Of a DNA stretch of 64,000 bases, positions 12,835 through 24,048 are shown piece after piece; the first letter of the stretch is position 1, and the number at the start of each line of letters is the position of its first letter. The DNA is from Kuschelorhynchus macadamiae (Eukaryota; Arthropoda; Insecta; Coleoptera; Curculionidae), in assembly GCA_030620095.1 (NCBI GenBank), contig JAUTXW010000325.1:1222501-1286500 (forward strand). The letters are read 5' to 3'. Under the pieces are notes generated by a model. The model made no database searches, had not been told where the DNA came from, and saw only the letters and a program-made list of their open reading frames with translations. Both the position numbers and the translations under genes were made by a program.

Positions 12835-13284
12835 AACTTCACGCAACAACAACAAATATAGACATTTTCGACAAATGGATCTCTTGTGAGCTAAGTAAAA
12901 GAAAATATGAAATTTCAAGTTTCATACAGAGTTCATTTGGATTAAATAATAATTGTTTAGAAGTTTATAACAAGTTAAACAAACATTGTGACCATTTGTG
13001 CTTAGAAGTTAGTAGAAAATAGCAAAAATGTAAATAATAGAAAATGGCAAAAATGTAAAAGAACCCGTCAACGTTTCTTAGCTCAAAATAAAATCTGGCT
13101 CGACTTACCGCTTATTCTCCCAGACTATATAACTAGCCTAATATAATCATCTGATAGTAACGCTAGCCCAAATCAGACTGATTCTAACCGTGGAAGACCT
13201 CAAAAGCCATTTGAAGAATGTTGCTTGAGAACTAAAAAGACGAGGCGGAAAACTCGTCGCTACAACGCGTCCCAAAAATTTTGA
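12835..13284 (+). pseudogene. Decayed exon of an unassigned, probably transposon-borne protein
   Basis: A good splice acceptor (T-run then TAG, AG at 12833-12834) is followed by a 61-codon open stretch with FDKWISCELSKRKYEISSF and a C-x2-H cluster. The stop at 13020 lies in a W codon (TGG to TAG) inside a 25-bp tandem duplication (13014-13038 / 13039-13063) that also shifts the frame. After the duplication the frame resumes as KWQKCKRTRQRF, passes a TAA at 13144 and ends with NRGRPQKPFEECCLRTKKTR before TGA at 13282. The GRPxKxFE..S/C..R.K+.+ motif recurs in many uncharacterised insect and cnidarian repeat-borne proteins I recall, but I cannot name the family. Coding origin is supported by consistent reading across three small lesions. 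Confidence 0.5.
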
Positions 13285-13687
13285 TTTCCCACTTTCTTAA
13301 AATTTAAAACCAATATTTGTTTATTTGTTGAACACCCTGTATGTCTGACTTAAAATTTCACACAGACAAAATTATTTTTCGTTACACACTTACTTTAATC
13401 AAAAATAAAATGTTCTAAAAGATCCATAATAAAAAATTTCCCATTTGTTGCAAACTTTTTGCTGATCACTGAATAATATTTGAATGTAATACCATTATTG
13501 ATTATGGAAAAATTGACCAAAACCTTTATTATGTTAAAATAAATCAGGAGAAACTACAAAAAAAAACGCAAAAAGTTGGAAATTTGATTCTTGTCCACAA
13601 ACCCCATATAAACAACGCACTGTGCGTCGCTGGAGAAGTGCGACAAAACACTTCATATAGAATCGGATCACACCGGATGCATTTTTC

Positions 13688-13698
13688 AGCCGCCACTG
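13688..13698. mobile_element. Solo hAT-type terminus AGCCGCCACTG
   Basis: Same 11-mer as the 3' ends of the two hAT elements at 22834-24048 and 56243-57029. No partner CAGTGGCGGCT is found upstream, so only one end survives. Confidence 0.45.
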
Positions 13699-13801
13699 GA
13701 TCAGTGACTGGCTGCATTCAAAAGCTACAATATTATTGGTAACGCCTTACCAAATTTTATAAAACATATTCATTATATAAATAATTAATTTATTTAATAT
13801 T

Positions 13802-13900
13802 TCTATCGACACCATACTTCATTAACAGGACAACATGCATTCTTTTGTACTTTCGTTTAGAAGTCTCGACTAATAATTTTCTTTTCCGGCTCTACTAATG
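13802..13900. repeat. About 100-bp repeat shared with 10829-10920
   Basis: Both copies contain CTTCATTAACAGGACAACAT, a TTTAGAA motif and TCTCGACTAATAATTTTCTT in the same order and spacing, then diverge completely. Confidence 0.65.
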
Positions 13901-14189
13901 TGATGGAAAGAAGTTACTCATTTTGCAGTTTCTCCTTTCTTCTGAAGTTTTCTTCATTTTGGAAATCTGTTCTGTACACAAAAAATAATCTAATTTATAA
14001 CATTTATTCTTAATGATCCAAATCTATTTAATATACAAGAAGTTTAGAAAAAAAAAGCAAAAACCATACGCAAACTTATTTTTTTATTATAACTCGTTTA
14101 AATACATTACTTCAGTAAACCGGGAGTTCGGTAATTAAACCTCCTACTTTCCGTATCAACCGGTAGCGTCGCCTTAAAACACCTGTCCG

Positions 14190-14485
14190 CCTCACCTCCG
14201 TCCCGTCGTTGTCACATCATTTTTCGGCGTGCTCCCCGGGCAGCGCCCCACCCCCGCCCGACCGGTCCCTCCGTTATTCGGGGACCCATAAAAAATTCAT
14301 GGCAAGTGCGGAACCGGGGCCCAGACGCCTCGCTTTTTTCCGCCGTGGAAATCGATATAGAAAAACGCCGCCCCTCCTCCACCGCCGCGACCTTTTTTCG
14401 GTTCTTGACCTATATCGGTCACAGAAAAATTACTGCCAAAAGCGATTTTCGGCCCTTTATCCAAATCCGCCGCTTCCATCTCAAT
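14190..14485. promoter_or_regulatory. GC- and CpG-rich island, function unknown
   Basis: This stretch is visibly GC-rich against an AT-rich background and abuts a long TA microsatellite. Open frames exist on both strands because GC-rich DNA lacks stops. On the minus strand a frame contains TDIGQEPKKGRGGGGG. A shared motif, GGTTCTTGACCTAYATCG, recurs inverted at 18290-18310. It may be a promoter/5'UTR, an exon, or part of a repeat; I cannot decide. Confidence 0.35.
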
Positions 14486-14520
14486 TTATATAACATTTAT
14501 TGGAATTGTGAATATTTTTT

Positions 14521-14640
<120 letters not shown>

Positions 14641-15004
14641 CGGGATGTGCCAATCACAGTTGCCTATTAGAAGTGTCTGGAGAATCAGGTAACTAGATTA
14701 CTTACTTTAGCTCTGAGGATAGGTAAACATAAACTTTCTTTCTTAAATATATTTATTGCTTCGGTCCTACAGCTTCTATCTAATGGATGTATAGTTTTGT
14801 GTTTACCTGATCCTTCTAAATATTTTTTAATGATATTTTCTATACCTAAATTAAATTGTTTTCGAGAAAATGACGCTTGAATATAGACACTTTAAAAACC
14901 CCGTAACTGAAAAATGACATAACTTGAAATTAATTAATAAAATAAAATTAAACAATAATTGAATTAATAGCACCATCCCATTCCAAATTTGACAGGAAAT
15001 GACA

Positions 15005-15455
15005 GGACTATCTTGACAGTTGAAGTTTTAATTTGCCTAAATGTCATAGTTACAAAATATCACCAGTGACATAAACAACCCATAACTGCCGAACTAAGTA
15101 TTAATTTCCATGACAACTAGAGCTGGTCTCATTCTCAAACACTTTTTGTGAATCTGGAGGTTCAATTTAACTACTGGTTAAAATGTAAATGAGACTAAAT
15201 TTAGAAATTCAAATAAAAAAAATTTTTGGAATAATTTGCGATAAATTCTCTATATCTTTCGTATAATAATTTCGTCAAATGTCAATCGATTCCATGTAAA
15301 TGGCAATTTGAATGTTTACCTTTTCACTAAAGATGTTTAAATTTAGACCAGGTCTAACTTGACAATTATACGTTTAAAATGACATACACAACAACGTAAC
15401 CAATGATTTTTTCCAAATGTCAAAATTACAAAACTGACATCGACATAAGCAAAAC
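15005..15455 (+). repeat. Family C repeats (two degenerate units)
   Basis: Units at about 15005-15090 and 15345-15455 share CTTGACARTTxxA, AATGTCAxARTTACAAAA and TGACATxxACATAA in order. The second matches 53685-53790 from GACCAGGTCxAACTTGA onward. Intervening DNA (15120-15140) has AGAGCTGGTCTCA, an inverted relation to AGACCAGGTCTAA at 15345. Likely a decayed MITE. Confidence 0.5.
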
Positions 15456-16143
15456 AGAAACTAACTCTTAAACCTTTTTAGAGAATACTGTTTTCCAAAA
15501 AATGAAATTGCCAGAGCAAGCAAAAATACTGCTCTTAAACTTATTTTACGGTGAGACTTTATCCGCAGAGCCAATAGTGCTACTTTGTATTTTTAATTCC
15601 TCTGTTTTTTGAACTTTGCAACACTGCACATTCTCTCTTATGTTTCAGAAACTTTGTAAAATATATTAAAGCAAAAGTATCACTTCCCTGTCTTACTTGT
15701 TTTATCGCCTATATAAATCTCTAAGTGCATTACCCCCTTTTCAAATAAAAGTACATTTTATGCAAAACCGCTAGTTTAGTTTTACCAGTAGGTGATTAAA
15801 ATTGGCCAAAACTTACTTCAAATAAATGAGGCTTTTAAATAATTACATTTTTTATGGATTATTACAGAATGATACATAATATCCTAATTAAGAATGGGCG
15901 TTTTACCGATGAACGAATCTTTCAATTAAGATATCCCATCTCAATTCGCCGTTTAATCGTAGTATTACCACGCACGCAACATTATTTGGCTCGGTGTTCC
16001 ACATGCGTAATTCAGATTTTTTTGTTCAGAAATACAATACAAACATTATGCTTTAAAGAGAAACATAGGATTGCCGGCTAACACCGTAAAATCGTTAAGC
16101 TACGCCGAAAACACAATGCGATACAAAGATGGAATCTATTTAG
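15456..16143. other. No recognisable gene
   Basis: Contains one 75-codon frame (15854-16081) without a recognisable motif. No RNA gene or repeat seen. Confidence 0.5.
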
Positions 16144-16866
16144 GGGGTATTTAACAAAATTAACCATATGTTATTAAAATTAACTTAACAAGACGCTACA
16201 CAATGATCTTTATTTAACAATATTAAGAAACTTTCCTTTATATAACGTTTTTTTGGAACATGTTTTTTTTGCAAAAATATTAGAGGCATTCCAATTAATT
16301 TTATTAGGATGTTGTCTAATGCGTGATGGCAAATGTTTGATTTTTGAAATTCCCTATTTTTATGTCCCGGGTTCTTTAATTCTTTTGGCTAATGGCCTAC
16401 AGGTTTTACCTATATAAAATATATTCTTTAAATAACCTTTTTTGTATTTCCTTATTCATTGTTAGGTTTTGTTTCTGAAAGTTTGTTTCTAAGCAAACTT
16501 ACAAAAACATAAAAATGAACAAGAAGTTGCTTATAAAAAAACTTACAAAAACAAAATCTAACAATGCAATAAATTTTACATAAGTGAAACATCTAGGTCA
16601 TTAGCCGAAATAACACAAATCACCAAACTTACATAAAAAGCAGGGAATTTTAAAAATCGAACATTTTTCAACACGCAGTAGACAACAATCATAAAATTAA
16701 TTGGGATGCTTCTAGTATTTTGGCAAAAAAGCCATGCTCCAAAAATCGTAAAATAAAAGAAAGTGTTTTAATATTGTTAAATAAAGATAATTATGTACAT
16801 AGCATCTTGTTCAGTTAACTTTAAAACACATGGTTAAATTTGCTAAATACTGATGTAAAACAGGAC
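16144..16866. mobile_element. Foldback element with about 330-350-bp arms
   Basis: Left arm 16144-16497 and right arm 16537-16866 are reverse complements with moderate divergence. Paired landmarks are TTTATTTAACAATATTAA, CCAATTAATTTTAT, GTTGTCTA.TGCGTG and ATTCCCT..TTTTATGT. The termini read GTATTTAACAAAATTAACC and its diverged partner. No coding capacity and no target duplication that I can identify. Confidence 0.8.
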
Positions 16867-18539
16867 ACCTCAAAATCTAGCAAATTAAAATGAACATACT
16901 CTAGGTACAAACAAATTTTTCACCTTATCTTAACAATAAAAAATAACACCTTTAAATTGATATTTAATAATATATTGATTTATATATTGACATTATATAA
17001 AAAATAATATTGCTCTTGGTTTTTGTATTTTTTCACTTGCTGATTAAGGTAAATTAGTGTAATTTTTTGATTATTGATTTGCTATATTTTGGGGCGTAAA
17101 ACCCAAAATATAGCAGAATAAATTTCTTCTTAGGTCATGAATCCGCCATTAGAATTTCGTAATATTGGATGGATTACCTATTTGGAGTATAATCTGTCTT
17201 TAATTCTACTTAAGTCTGTTATGTAGTGGGGTGATGAGTAAGAGGCTTCGTTACTTTTTGCAGTCGACCCCAAAAGTCCCTTTTAGAGCGCCTTTTAGAT
17301 ATTTTTAAACCCAACTTGAATTTTAAGCTTTGGCATTGACCTTGTTTAAGCTTGTTTAAAGACCACCCGAGACGGTACAGGAATAGGTATGCTGAAAGCT
17401 AAAAGGGTGAGACTAATTCTCCACAGTATAACTTTTCGATCAATTTTTGATTGCTGGTTTTAACCTTGGTTAAATAGGTTTAGATATTTTTACCAAGGCA
17501 AGGTAAGATGTTACGTAAGACAAATATGTTTCTGAAGAAAACTGCTTGCTTTAATTAACACTAACTAAATTTAGTACGTACAATCCTTCTGTAATTAACA
17601 AAAACCTTTTTTAATTGATCAGAAATCAAACATTCTTTCGGATAGTTAAAAATGCTGTTTGCTCTATTCCGATTGTGAACAAATGATTTTGTATATCCCT
17701 TAAGTTGTAAGAAATTGACCAAAAAGTTAGTTTTCTTTGGTTGAGTGTCAGTTTTACAAACTGATATCAATTATAAGGTAATAGTATATTCGCTAATACT
17801 TTCAGTAATACAGGAATATTATGAGGAATACAGGAATAACGTAAGGAATACAGGAACGGCTTAAGGAATAATACAAAGATGTGAGAAGAGTTTCAAGAAT
17901 ACAATAAATATTTAGGAAATTCGGGAACACCGCTAAATATTCCTGAAAACGGGAATAGTTGTACATTATTTGTGAGAAGTGAAATGTCCATTGCAAAATT
18001 CATTCAATGTTAAATTAGAGCAATAACATGCATGGGATGCTAAATCAAATATTAATATGAGCGTGCATGTAGGCTATTAAGATATTGGACATAATTAAAA
18101 TAATACAACTTATTTTTCGGGTATAGTCTGACATAGTTATTCTGTAGATGAGATTTATGATAGAAAAAAAATTTGACATTTTTTTACGTATTTTACATGA
18201 ATACATTTCTATCCGAGTTTCCACCCCTACTGATACACCTTTAGATTTACCTCACGCACTTCGCGCAACCCTCCAATTTTTGGGGATCGATGTAGGTCAA
18301 GAACCTGTTGGCGGTGAAGGTCGAAATTGGGGTGAAAGAACTGTGTTGTTTTTTGTATAGCACCCTCGTAAGAAAATACAACATTCAAATTCGATTGATC
18401 GAACATAGACTCAAGAAAATGTTGTAAAAATTCGAAATATTATCAATGCATAATACAATCCTGGACACTGGATGTGGACATTTCCAGGTTAATTTCAAAA
18501 ATATTTATGAAGCTTTACAGCCACGGAATCAATTGAACT
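16867..18539. other. Unassigned; one perfect hairpin and a shared motif
   Basis: 17080-17115 is a perfect hairpin: a 14-bp arm TGCTATATTTTGGG, 8-nt loop, then its exact complement. No T-run follows, so a terminator reading is not supported. 18148-18360 has a 70-codon frame containing the GIDVGQEP motif discussed under the GC island. No gene is established. Confidence 0.5.
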
Positions 18540-18860
18540 TAATCTATTTACTTCTCTCGTAAGAGGATGTAATCGTGAAAAAACATCCTCCCAGATTTTT
18601 ACAGACCTAAACGTTTCAAGGTCCCTAGATGCCGTCGGTCTGTCTGTCTGTTTGCAGCTACCTAAAAAAAAACTACGGAAATAATTAATTTCAAATTTGG
18701 CACAAAACGGAGGCCATAAAAATATTTTAAAATTTAGCATTAGAATTACTTATCCAACTGATTTCAAAATTTGGAGCAACACCAAGTGTGATACAGGAAA
18801 GAACAAAATGGTGGTCTGGAATATTTAAACGGTTTTAAAATACTACTTAACTAATCTAAT
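18540..18860 (+). repeat. Family A repeat fragment
   Basis: ACTTCTCTCGTAAGAGGATG hairpin variant, GTAATCGTGAAAAAACATCC, GGTCCCTAGATGCCGTCGG and CTGTCTGTCTG in family A order. The remainder is truncated and abuts a family B copy. Confidence 0.7.
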
Positions 18861-19132
18861 TGCTTTGCCTTTTCCGTCAGATAGCGCGATGAATTTCGGT
18901 GGAATTATAAAAATATGGGGCGCATTCACCACATCGTCCAGAAATGTTATTGAATAAATTGATTTTATAGAAAAAATACGCAATAAAAGCATTCAAAAAA
19001 TAGTGTTGAAAGGTATTGGTAACCAGACGATCATTTCAAAAAAATCGTGTAAATTGGTGCAGTACAACTCTAACGAACTTGCTGAAAACTCTGGCTTAGT
19101 GTTTTAAATATATAATAGATTATGTACTAAAA
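18861..19132 (+). repeat. Family B dispersed repeat, copy 2
   Basis: Matches 8217-8495 and 47341-47597 from the GCCTTTTCCGTCAGATAGCG block to CTCTGGCTTAGTGTTTTAAA, ending in AT-rich ATATATAATAGATTA. The first 20 or so bases of the family are missing. Confidence 0.75.
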
Positions 19133-19831
19133 ACAAGTGGAATTTAGGCTTGAACGCGACACTGGGTTAATACAATCAGTAAACCTTTTAAATTGTCAAA
19201 TAAAATAATGATAAACATTAAAAAAAAAATAATAATAACAAAAAATACACAACATTTCGTTAAAATAAATTCTATCCCTGTTTATGTTTTTTTGTAGGTA
19301 CATACTTTAAAAGGTTTAACATCTCTAATTTACATATGTTTAATGTGTATATAAGAAATACACAAATTAAACGTATTAAACACATTTCGTTTCTCTTTTT
19401 TCATTAATTTTCAATTTTTAGATTATATTTTCTATGTTTTATCACCGTATTTTTATATAGTTTAAAAATTAAATTAGACGATCGTTTTCCCTGATAAAAT
19501 ATATAATATACAGGGTGTCTCAAACTGATTTGACCCGGCGATATTTTGAAATCGGTCTAGAAATACCGAATATAGCTGCATTTTTTATGTTTAAGACAAG
19601 ACTACCGGACACGCTTAAAACAATTGAATTGGCATGCTATACCTGTCAAAGCACACTACTACAAAGTTAGTACCTATTAACGAATAGAGATTTAATCGCA
19701 ATACATAACGGAGTTTTTCAAAAGCCAAAAATCTGTTTATTGACGAATTCAAAAGTGCCACATCTGTTTACCACGTAAATTATTATTCGTAACTACGGAA
19801 AGTATTTAAAAAGTAAAAAAAGAGCAATAGA

Positions 19832-19834
<3 letters not shown>

Positions 19835-19880
<46 letters not shown>
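19835..19880. repeat. TA microsatellite
   Basis: Uninterrupted AT/TA dinucleotide run of about 46 bp. Confidence 0.98.
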
Positions 19881-19882
<2 letters not shown>

Positions 19883-19972
19883 CCCGGAAAGGTTTGTCTG
19901 AAATGAGGAAAATGTTATTAATTTGTTTATAAATGTTAATCCCGATATATACCACTTCAAAAACTTTTCTAA

Positions 19973-20490
19973 GGAATTGGAGTTACGAAAAGTACCATAG
20001 AGCGTATCCTTAAGGACTTTAAATAGTGTCCTTTTAAAGTTGAATTAGTAAATGGTTTACGTCCTGATGAATTATGAAGAAGTGTCTTGATTTTATAGCA
20101 CGAATTATGGTAAAAATTGAAGACAATCCTCGTTTTGTATCTACAATATTATGGAGCGACGAAGTTAAATTTCATAACCCAGCTTTAATTCGCCACAATT
20201 CCACTTGTCTCCTCGCAATCCTCAGTGGGTAATGGAAAGCAGGTTTCAAGTTATGTCGTATGGTGCGGGTTCTTCACTGGCCGCCTAATAGAACCATATT
20301 TTTATCAAGAAATTTTTACTGAGCTAATATATTTAGTTTTCTTAGAAAACATTGTACCATAACTCCACGACGATATGCGTATACGTAAAAGGTACAAAAT
20401 GTGGTGAAAACAAGATGTAGCATCTGCGCATATTGCCTATGTTATTAACGAACGTTTTCGCAACATATATGATATCAATTATATTGCCAA
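19973..20490 (+). pseudogene. Mariner-like transposase relic
   Basis: The first readable piece, GIGVTKSTIERILKDFK (19973 on), fits a helix-turn-helix. After frame changes, KIEDNPRFVSTILWSDEVKF (about 20113-20172) contains the S-D-E with the first catalytic Asp at 20158. Further on, RHNS, NPQW, the YGAG and LxxR(x)KGTKCG-like stretches follow the order of the catalytic core in insect IS630/mariner enzymes, but in shifting frames with several stops. The SPD motif carrying the last Asp/Glu is not found. An intact enzyme of about 340 aa cannot be made. Confidence 0.65.
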
Positions 20491-20779
20491 TGCTTGTTAG
20501 GAGTGATGACACATTTCTTGTGTCAATGAATGAAGTGTGTAGCCGGCGAAGGGGGGGAGAGGGAAGTGACTAAGGGTAAAAGCTCGGAAAAAAGCGAAGT
20601 TTTAGTTATCCTACAAATATCGTGTTTCATATGGTTGAAATTGAATGTCATATACCCAGTAACTAATTGTTTATTTTATTAGGGACGTCCCAAATTTTAA
20701 TCTAGGGTTTAAGTCTTAAAACCTTAAAGCTGATCTTTCCAATAAAACTTTGTATAAATAGAAGAAAAAAGAACGAAAT

Positions 20780-21080
20780 AATTGTTTTTATAAAAAAACA
20801 TAACATTAAGGAAGCACTAAGAAGTAAAAAATAATATTTTATTTCATCTTGAAAATTTGAGTGTATGGAATCGTCTTTAAATTAATAAACAGTAAAAAGA
20901 CATTATACTAGTGGTATAAGATTCAAGACACTCAATACATAAATGTCTTTTTGAGTTTAAGTAATTAAGAATTAGTGTAACGGCGACTTCGTAAAGTCAA
21001 ATTCAAAATGGAATAAAATATTATTTTTTACTTTTTTGTGCCTCTTTTACTTCGGTTTTAATATTTTATAAAAAGGTATT
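20780..21080. mobile_element. Small foldback repeat (family F, copy 1)
   Basis: AGTAAAAAATAATATTTTAT near 20826 pairs with its complement near 21010-21045. The interior has AAGACACTCAATACATAAAT and the right flank has TTACTTCGGTTTTAAT. Parts recur at 28718-28830 and 33118-33220 (AAGTCGGTTTTAT). Non-coding. Confidence 0.55.
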
Positions 21081-22194
21081 TACTTGTGAAGACTGTAGAG
21101 AATAATAAACGTAAACTTGAAAGAAATGTTGTCTGAACCTGATTCTATTAAGTCATCGTTCTAAAAAGAGAGAGAATTTAAAAAAAAATGGTCGTATGAG
21201 GTGTGGCAGTTCTTCGTTTGTATGATAAACCCCACCAGCATGCCAAATTCAAAACACTGTCAAAAACAACTCATAGTTTTTGATACTCAGTAAAAGAGCC
21301 CAATAGTCACAAAACTCTAGTTATTTTTAAACCAGAAAACTATGCTAGCAAATTGAATAATAACCATGTAGTAGTAAGGTTTTCGAACAATAATCAAAAA
21401 CGGAATTAAACCGCCACTTTTCGGGGCGATAGCACTGTAATAAGCAAATAAGAAAGTGTTCAACCCCAAAACAAAATGACTTACAACTTGCTTTCACAGA
21501 TAAATAAGTTTCCGTTTCAATCTTATCTTTGAACATGTAACTCACAGGTCAAGAGATATCATTAATTGATAAGCCAAAAACTAAATAAATGGTTCTCTGC
21601 TGATTCCGAAATACCAATACACTTCCTTAAGATTACTAAATAGCTAATTTAATTGGCAACAGCACCTGGGGCTCTGCCTAATTTATTAAATTGTAAGATG
21701 GCACCGATATCAACAAAGAGGACGAGTCAATTCAATAAATAAGGCATCTTCTTTAATGTTTTATTACTCTTTTCAATGGCCGGGAGCCTGATATATTTCT
21801 TTTGATATTCCCTTTATTTATAAAACGAGTAGCTGAAAAAGGGTCACAGAAGTAAGCATGTTCTTGGTCCGGAGTTTTAATTTGTTGAAGTATAAAGCTC
21901 TACTTTGATTACTTTTACTAGATATTTTTTTTTTAATTTAAACCAGAAAATAAACATTTTATCATCGTATAACACGAGACATAAAGACTACTACATAGCG
22001 TACCTAAATCTACATTATTTTCAGAATATAAATTGCAATTTTTCTTTTTAACAAGTTTGATAAGGACCTTAGAAATGCCTATTTACTAAAATATTCTAAA
22101 ATTAACATAAATAACATAAATCAATTGCCCCATTGTAAGAAAGAGTGCTTGAGTGAACATGCATTTCGTACAGGTGTTTTGTCATTGAAATAAA
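21081..22194. other. No recognisable gene
   Basis: A 66-codon minus frame (21345-21545) has no family motif. Nothing else is seen. Confidence 0.5.
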
Positions 22195-22833
22195 ATTATC
22201 ATTATTATTATTTATTTACCTTTAGCCATCGCTCTTAGCATGATGACATGTCTTCCAGCACTTTGGAAAGCACTGGTATTTTAAATTTTGGTTTTCGAAG
22301 TTTTGGGGTCTGATTTTATGGCTCTAATGATGGTTTTATCGTTGTACCTGGGCTAACTTAACTCTAACGGGACAGATCCACCTAACAGTATAGGTTATGA
22401 TATCCTCATTTTAATATAGATTCGGAATTTTGTCCTATCCAGCCCTAACCTAACCTAAGCTTTATTAAAAAAATACTAAAAAAAAAAAGCATCCATCTGA
22501 ACGGGGATTCGAACAGATATGCCCTGCATCAGTGGCGTGCAGACCATATAGGCAAAAAAGCATTGCCTATCCTATGAAACCAGTTGGGTAATATATTTTT
22601 CTTTTGTCGGAATTCTCTTAATTATTTTAAATTATTATAGCCTTTTTTCCCACAAATTTAATATAAAAAGCCTTCCATAAGAGTCAATAGGCAAGCGAAA
22701 TTCGATCACCATTAAAAACCTTACGGGAACCAAAAGGAATCGTAGGCATAAATAGAAAGAAACGCACGAGCAGAAGTATGTTGTAATATGGATTATAATC
22801 GGCATGGTGCCGAGTCACAATATGGGTTATTAT

Positions 22834-24048
22834 CAGTGGCGGCTGACTTCAATAGGGTCATTTGGTCAATGACCCCCCAAAAATATTTCAGAAAATAAAT
22901 TATTCGTTTGACCGTCCCTCCTAGTAGTTGCAATAAAACGCGAACCTTGAGAAAAATTAAATACGCTACACTATTAGCCGCGCGCGGAGGTTTAAATGGT
23001 CTCGTTGCGTTCCTTAGGCATAATAAAATACGCTATACTAAGCTAGGCTGGGCAGTCCGAATTGCCCTGATTACCTTAAAGCTTGACGAAATTATCCGAA
23101 GATTTTACAGCTACCGAGCGGCAGCCGAACGTGATAGCAAATGGAACATGAAATCGCGATTTGGGTCATGTCTCTTCTCATAATTCGATCGAGGTCACGT
23201 GGTCAATATTCTAACTCGATATTGTTTCGAACGTTTTTAATCGATGAAAATTGATTTATATACTGTTTTTTGTAATATATATTTTTTTATTTTTATGATC
23301 CATGTGGGAGTTGGAAATATACAGTAAATAAAATGTTGGTAGTGACTAGTGCAAAAAAGTAAACAACTAAAAAGTGCTTACGAACTTAATTTTGCAAAAA
23401 TAACCAATTTTACGGTGGTCTATGTTTGAGTTATGAATGTAAAGGAAATGAAATGTCGGTAGTGCAAAAAATTAAACAACTAAACAGTGCTAACGAACTC
23501 ATTTTACTGTTATGTTTGTTTGTTGTTTTCTAAGGACTCGTCGGACTCATTATGGTGCAAAACCGGTGTTAGAGACTTAAAACACTTAAAAGAAAAAAAT
23601 ACGCGTTTTCTGCAGATCACATGAAATGTTCGGTGAACTATGCTACGGTCGGAAGTGTTGATATTCGCACTCAGCTAGACACAGCTTATAGAAAATCCCT
23701 TAATTTTAATTAAAATGTATCCAAAAATCGTTATATTTTAAACAAAATTATAGATTGTGTAAAATTTTGTGGGGCATTCGAGGGCTTATAAATTTTGTTG
23801 AGGAGTTGGGTCAAGACAGACTATCCGCTTTAGCAATGTTAAGTATCGAGAAATCTTTTATAAAAGGAATGCGCGTGCAATTTTAACGTCATTCAGCATT
23901 TTTTCAATTCTAAAGAACGAAGAGTAGACCTGAACTTCAAGAGATTTAAAGCTCAATTTAAAGATAAGATATTTGTTTTTATTTTAAGTATGCCTATTTT
24001 TAAATTTGTTATTGACCTCCCAATATAATTCACCACAAGCCGCCACTG
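22834..24048 (+). mobile_element. hAT element, 1.2 kb, internally deleted
   Basis: Perfect 11-bp inverted ends CAGTGGCGGCT / AGCCGCCACTG. The flanks GTTATTAT (22826-22833) and GTTATAGC (24049-24056) agree at 6 of 8 positions, as expected for an old 8-bp duplication. It shares ends and a transposase type with 56243-57029. It is nested in the insertion at 22530-24580. Confidence 0.8.
23815..23950 (+). pseudogene. hAT transposase C-terminal relic
   Basis: DRLSALAMLSIEKSFIK (23815-23865) matches the C-terminal dimerisation region of hAT transposases of the kind found in ZMYM1-like proteins, where an (R)LS-x-LA-x-(L/M)SIE pattern is usual. KERRVDLNF follows at about 23923-23949 after a frame change, as in the family. 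The BED/DNA-binding part and the catalytic core are absent. The 91-codon frame at 22908-23183 near the element's left end shows no hAT motif and is probably untranslated leader. Confidence 0.6.

Larger units (their letters stand above)
19509..20500 (+). mobile_element. Decayed IS630/Tc1/mariner copy
   Basis: Starts TA-CAGGGTGTCTCAAACTGA (19509), a classic mariner-type end, and holds the transposase relic at 19973-20490. A TA microsatellite (19835-19880) has expanded inside it. No complementary right end is visible, so the right part is lost. Confidence 0.65.

Noticed and set aside
17080..17115. Rho-independent terminator
   Set aside because: No T-run follows and the genome is eukaryotic.
22442..22458. 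Telomeric (TTAGG)n tract
   Set aside because: Only about three CCTAA units inside a SINE body; not a telomere.
22908..23183. 91-codon frame inside the hAT at 22834-24048
   Set aside because: No hAT motif; position and composition fit untranslated leader.
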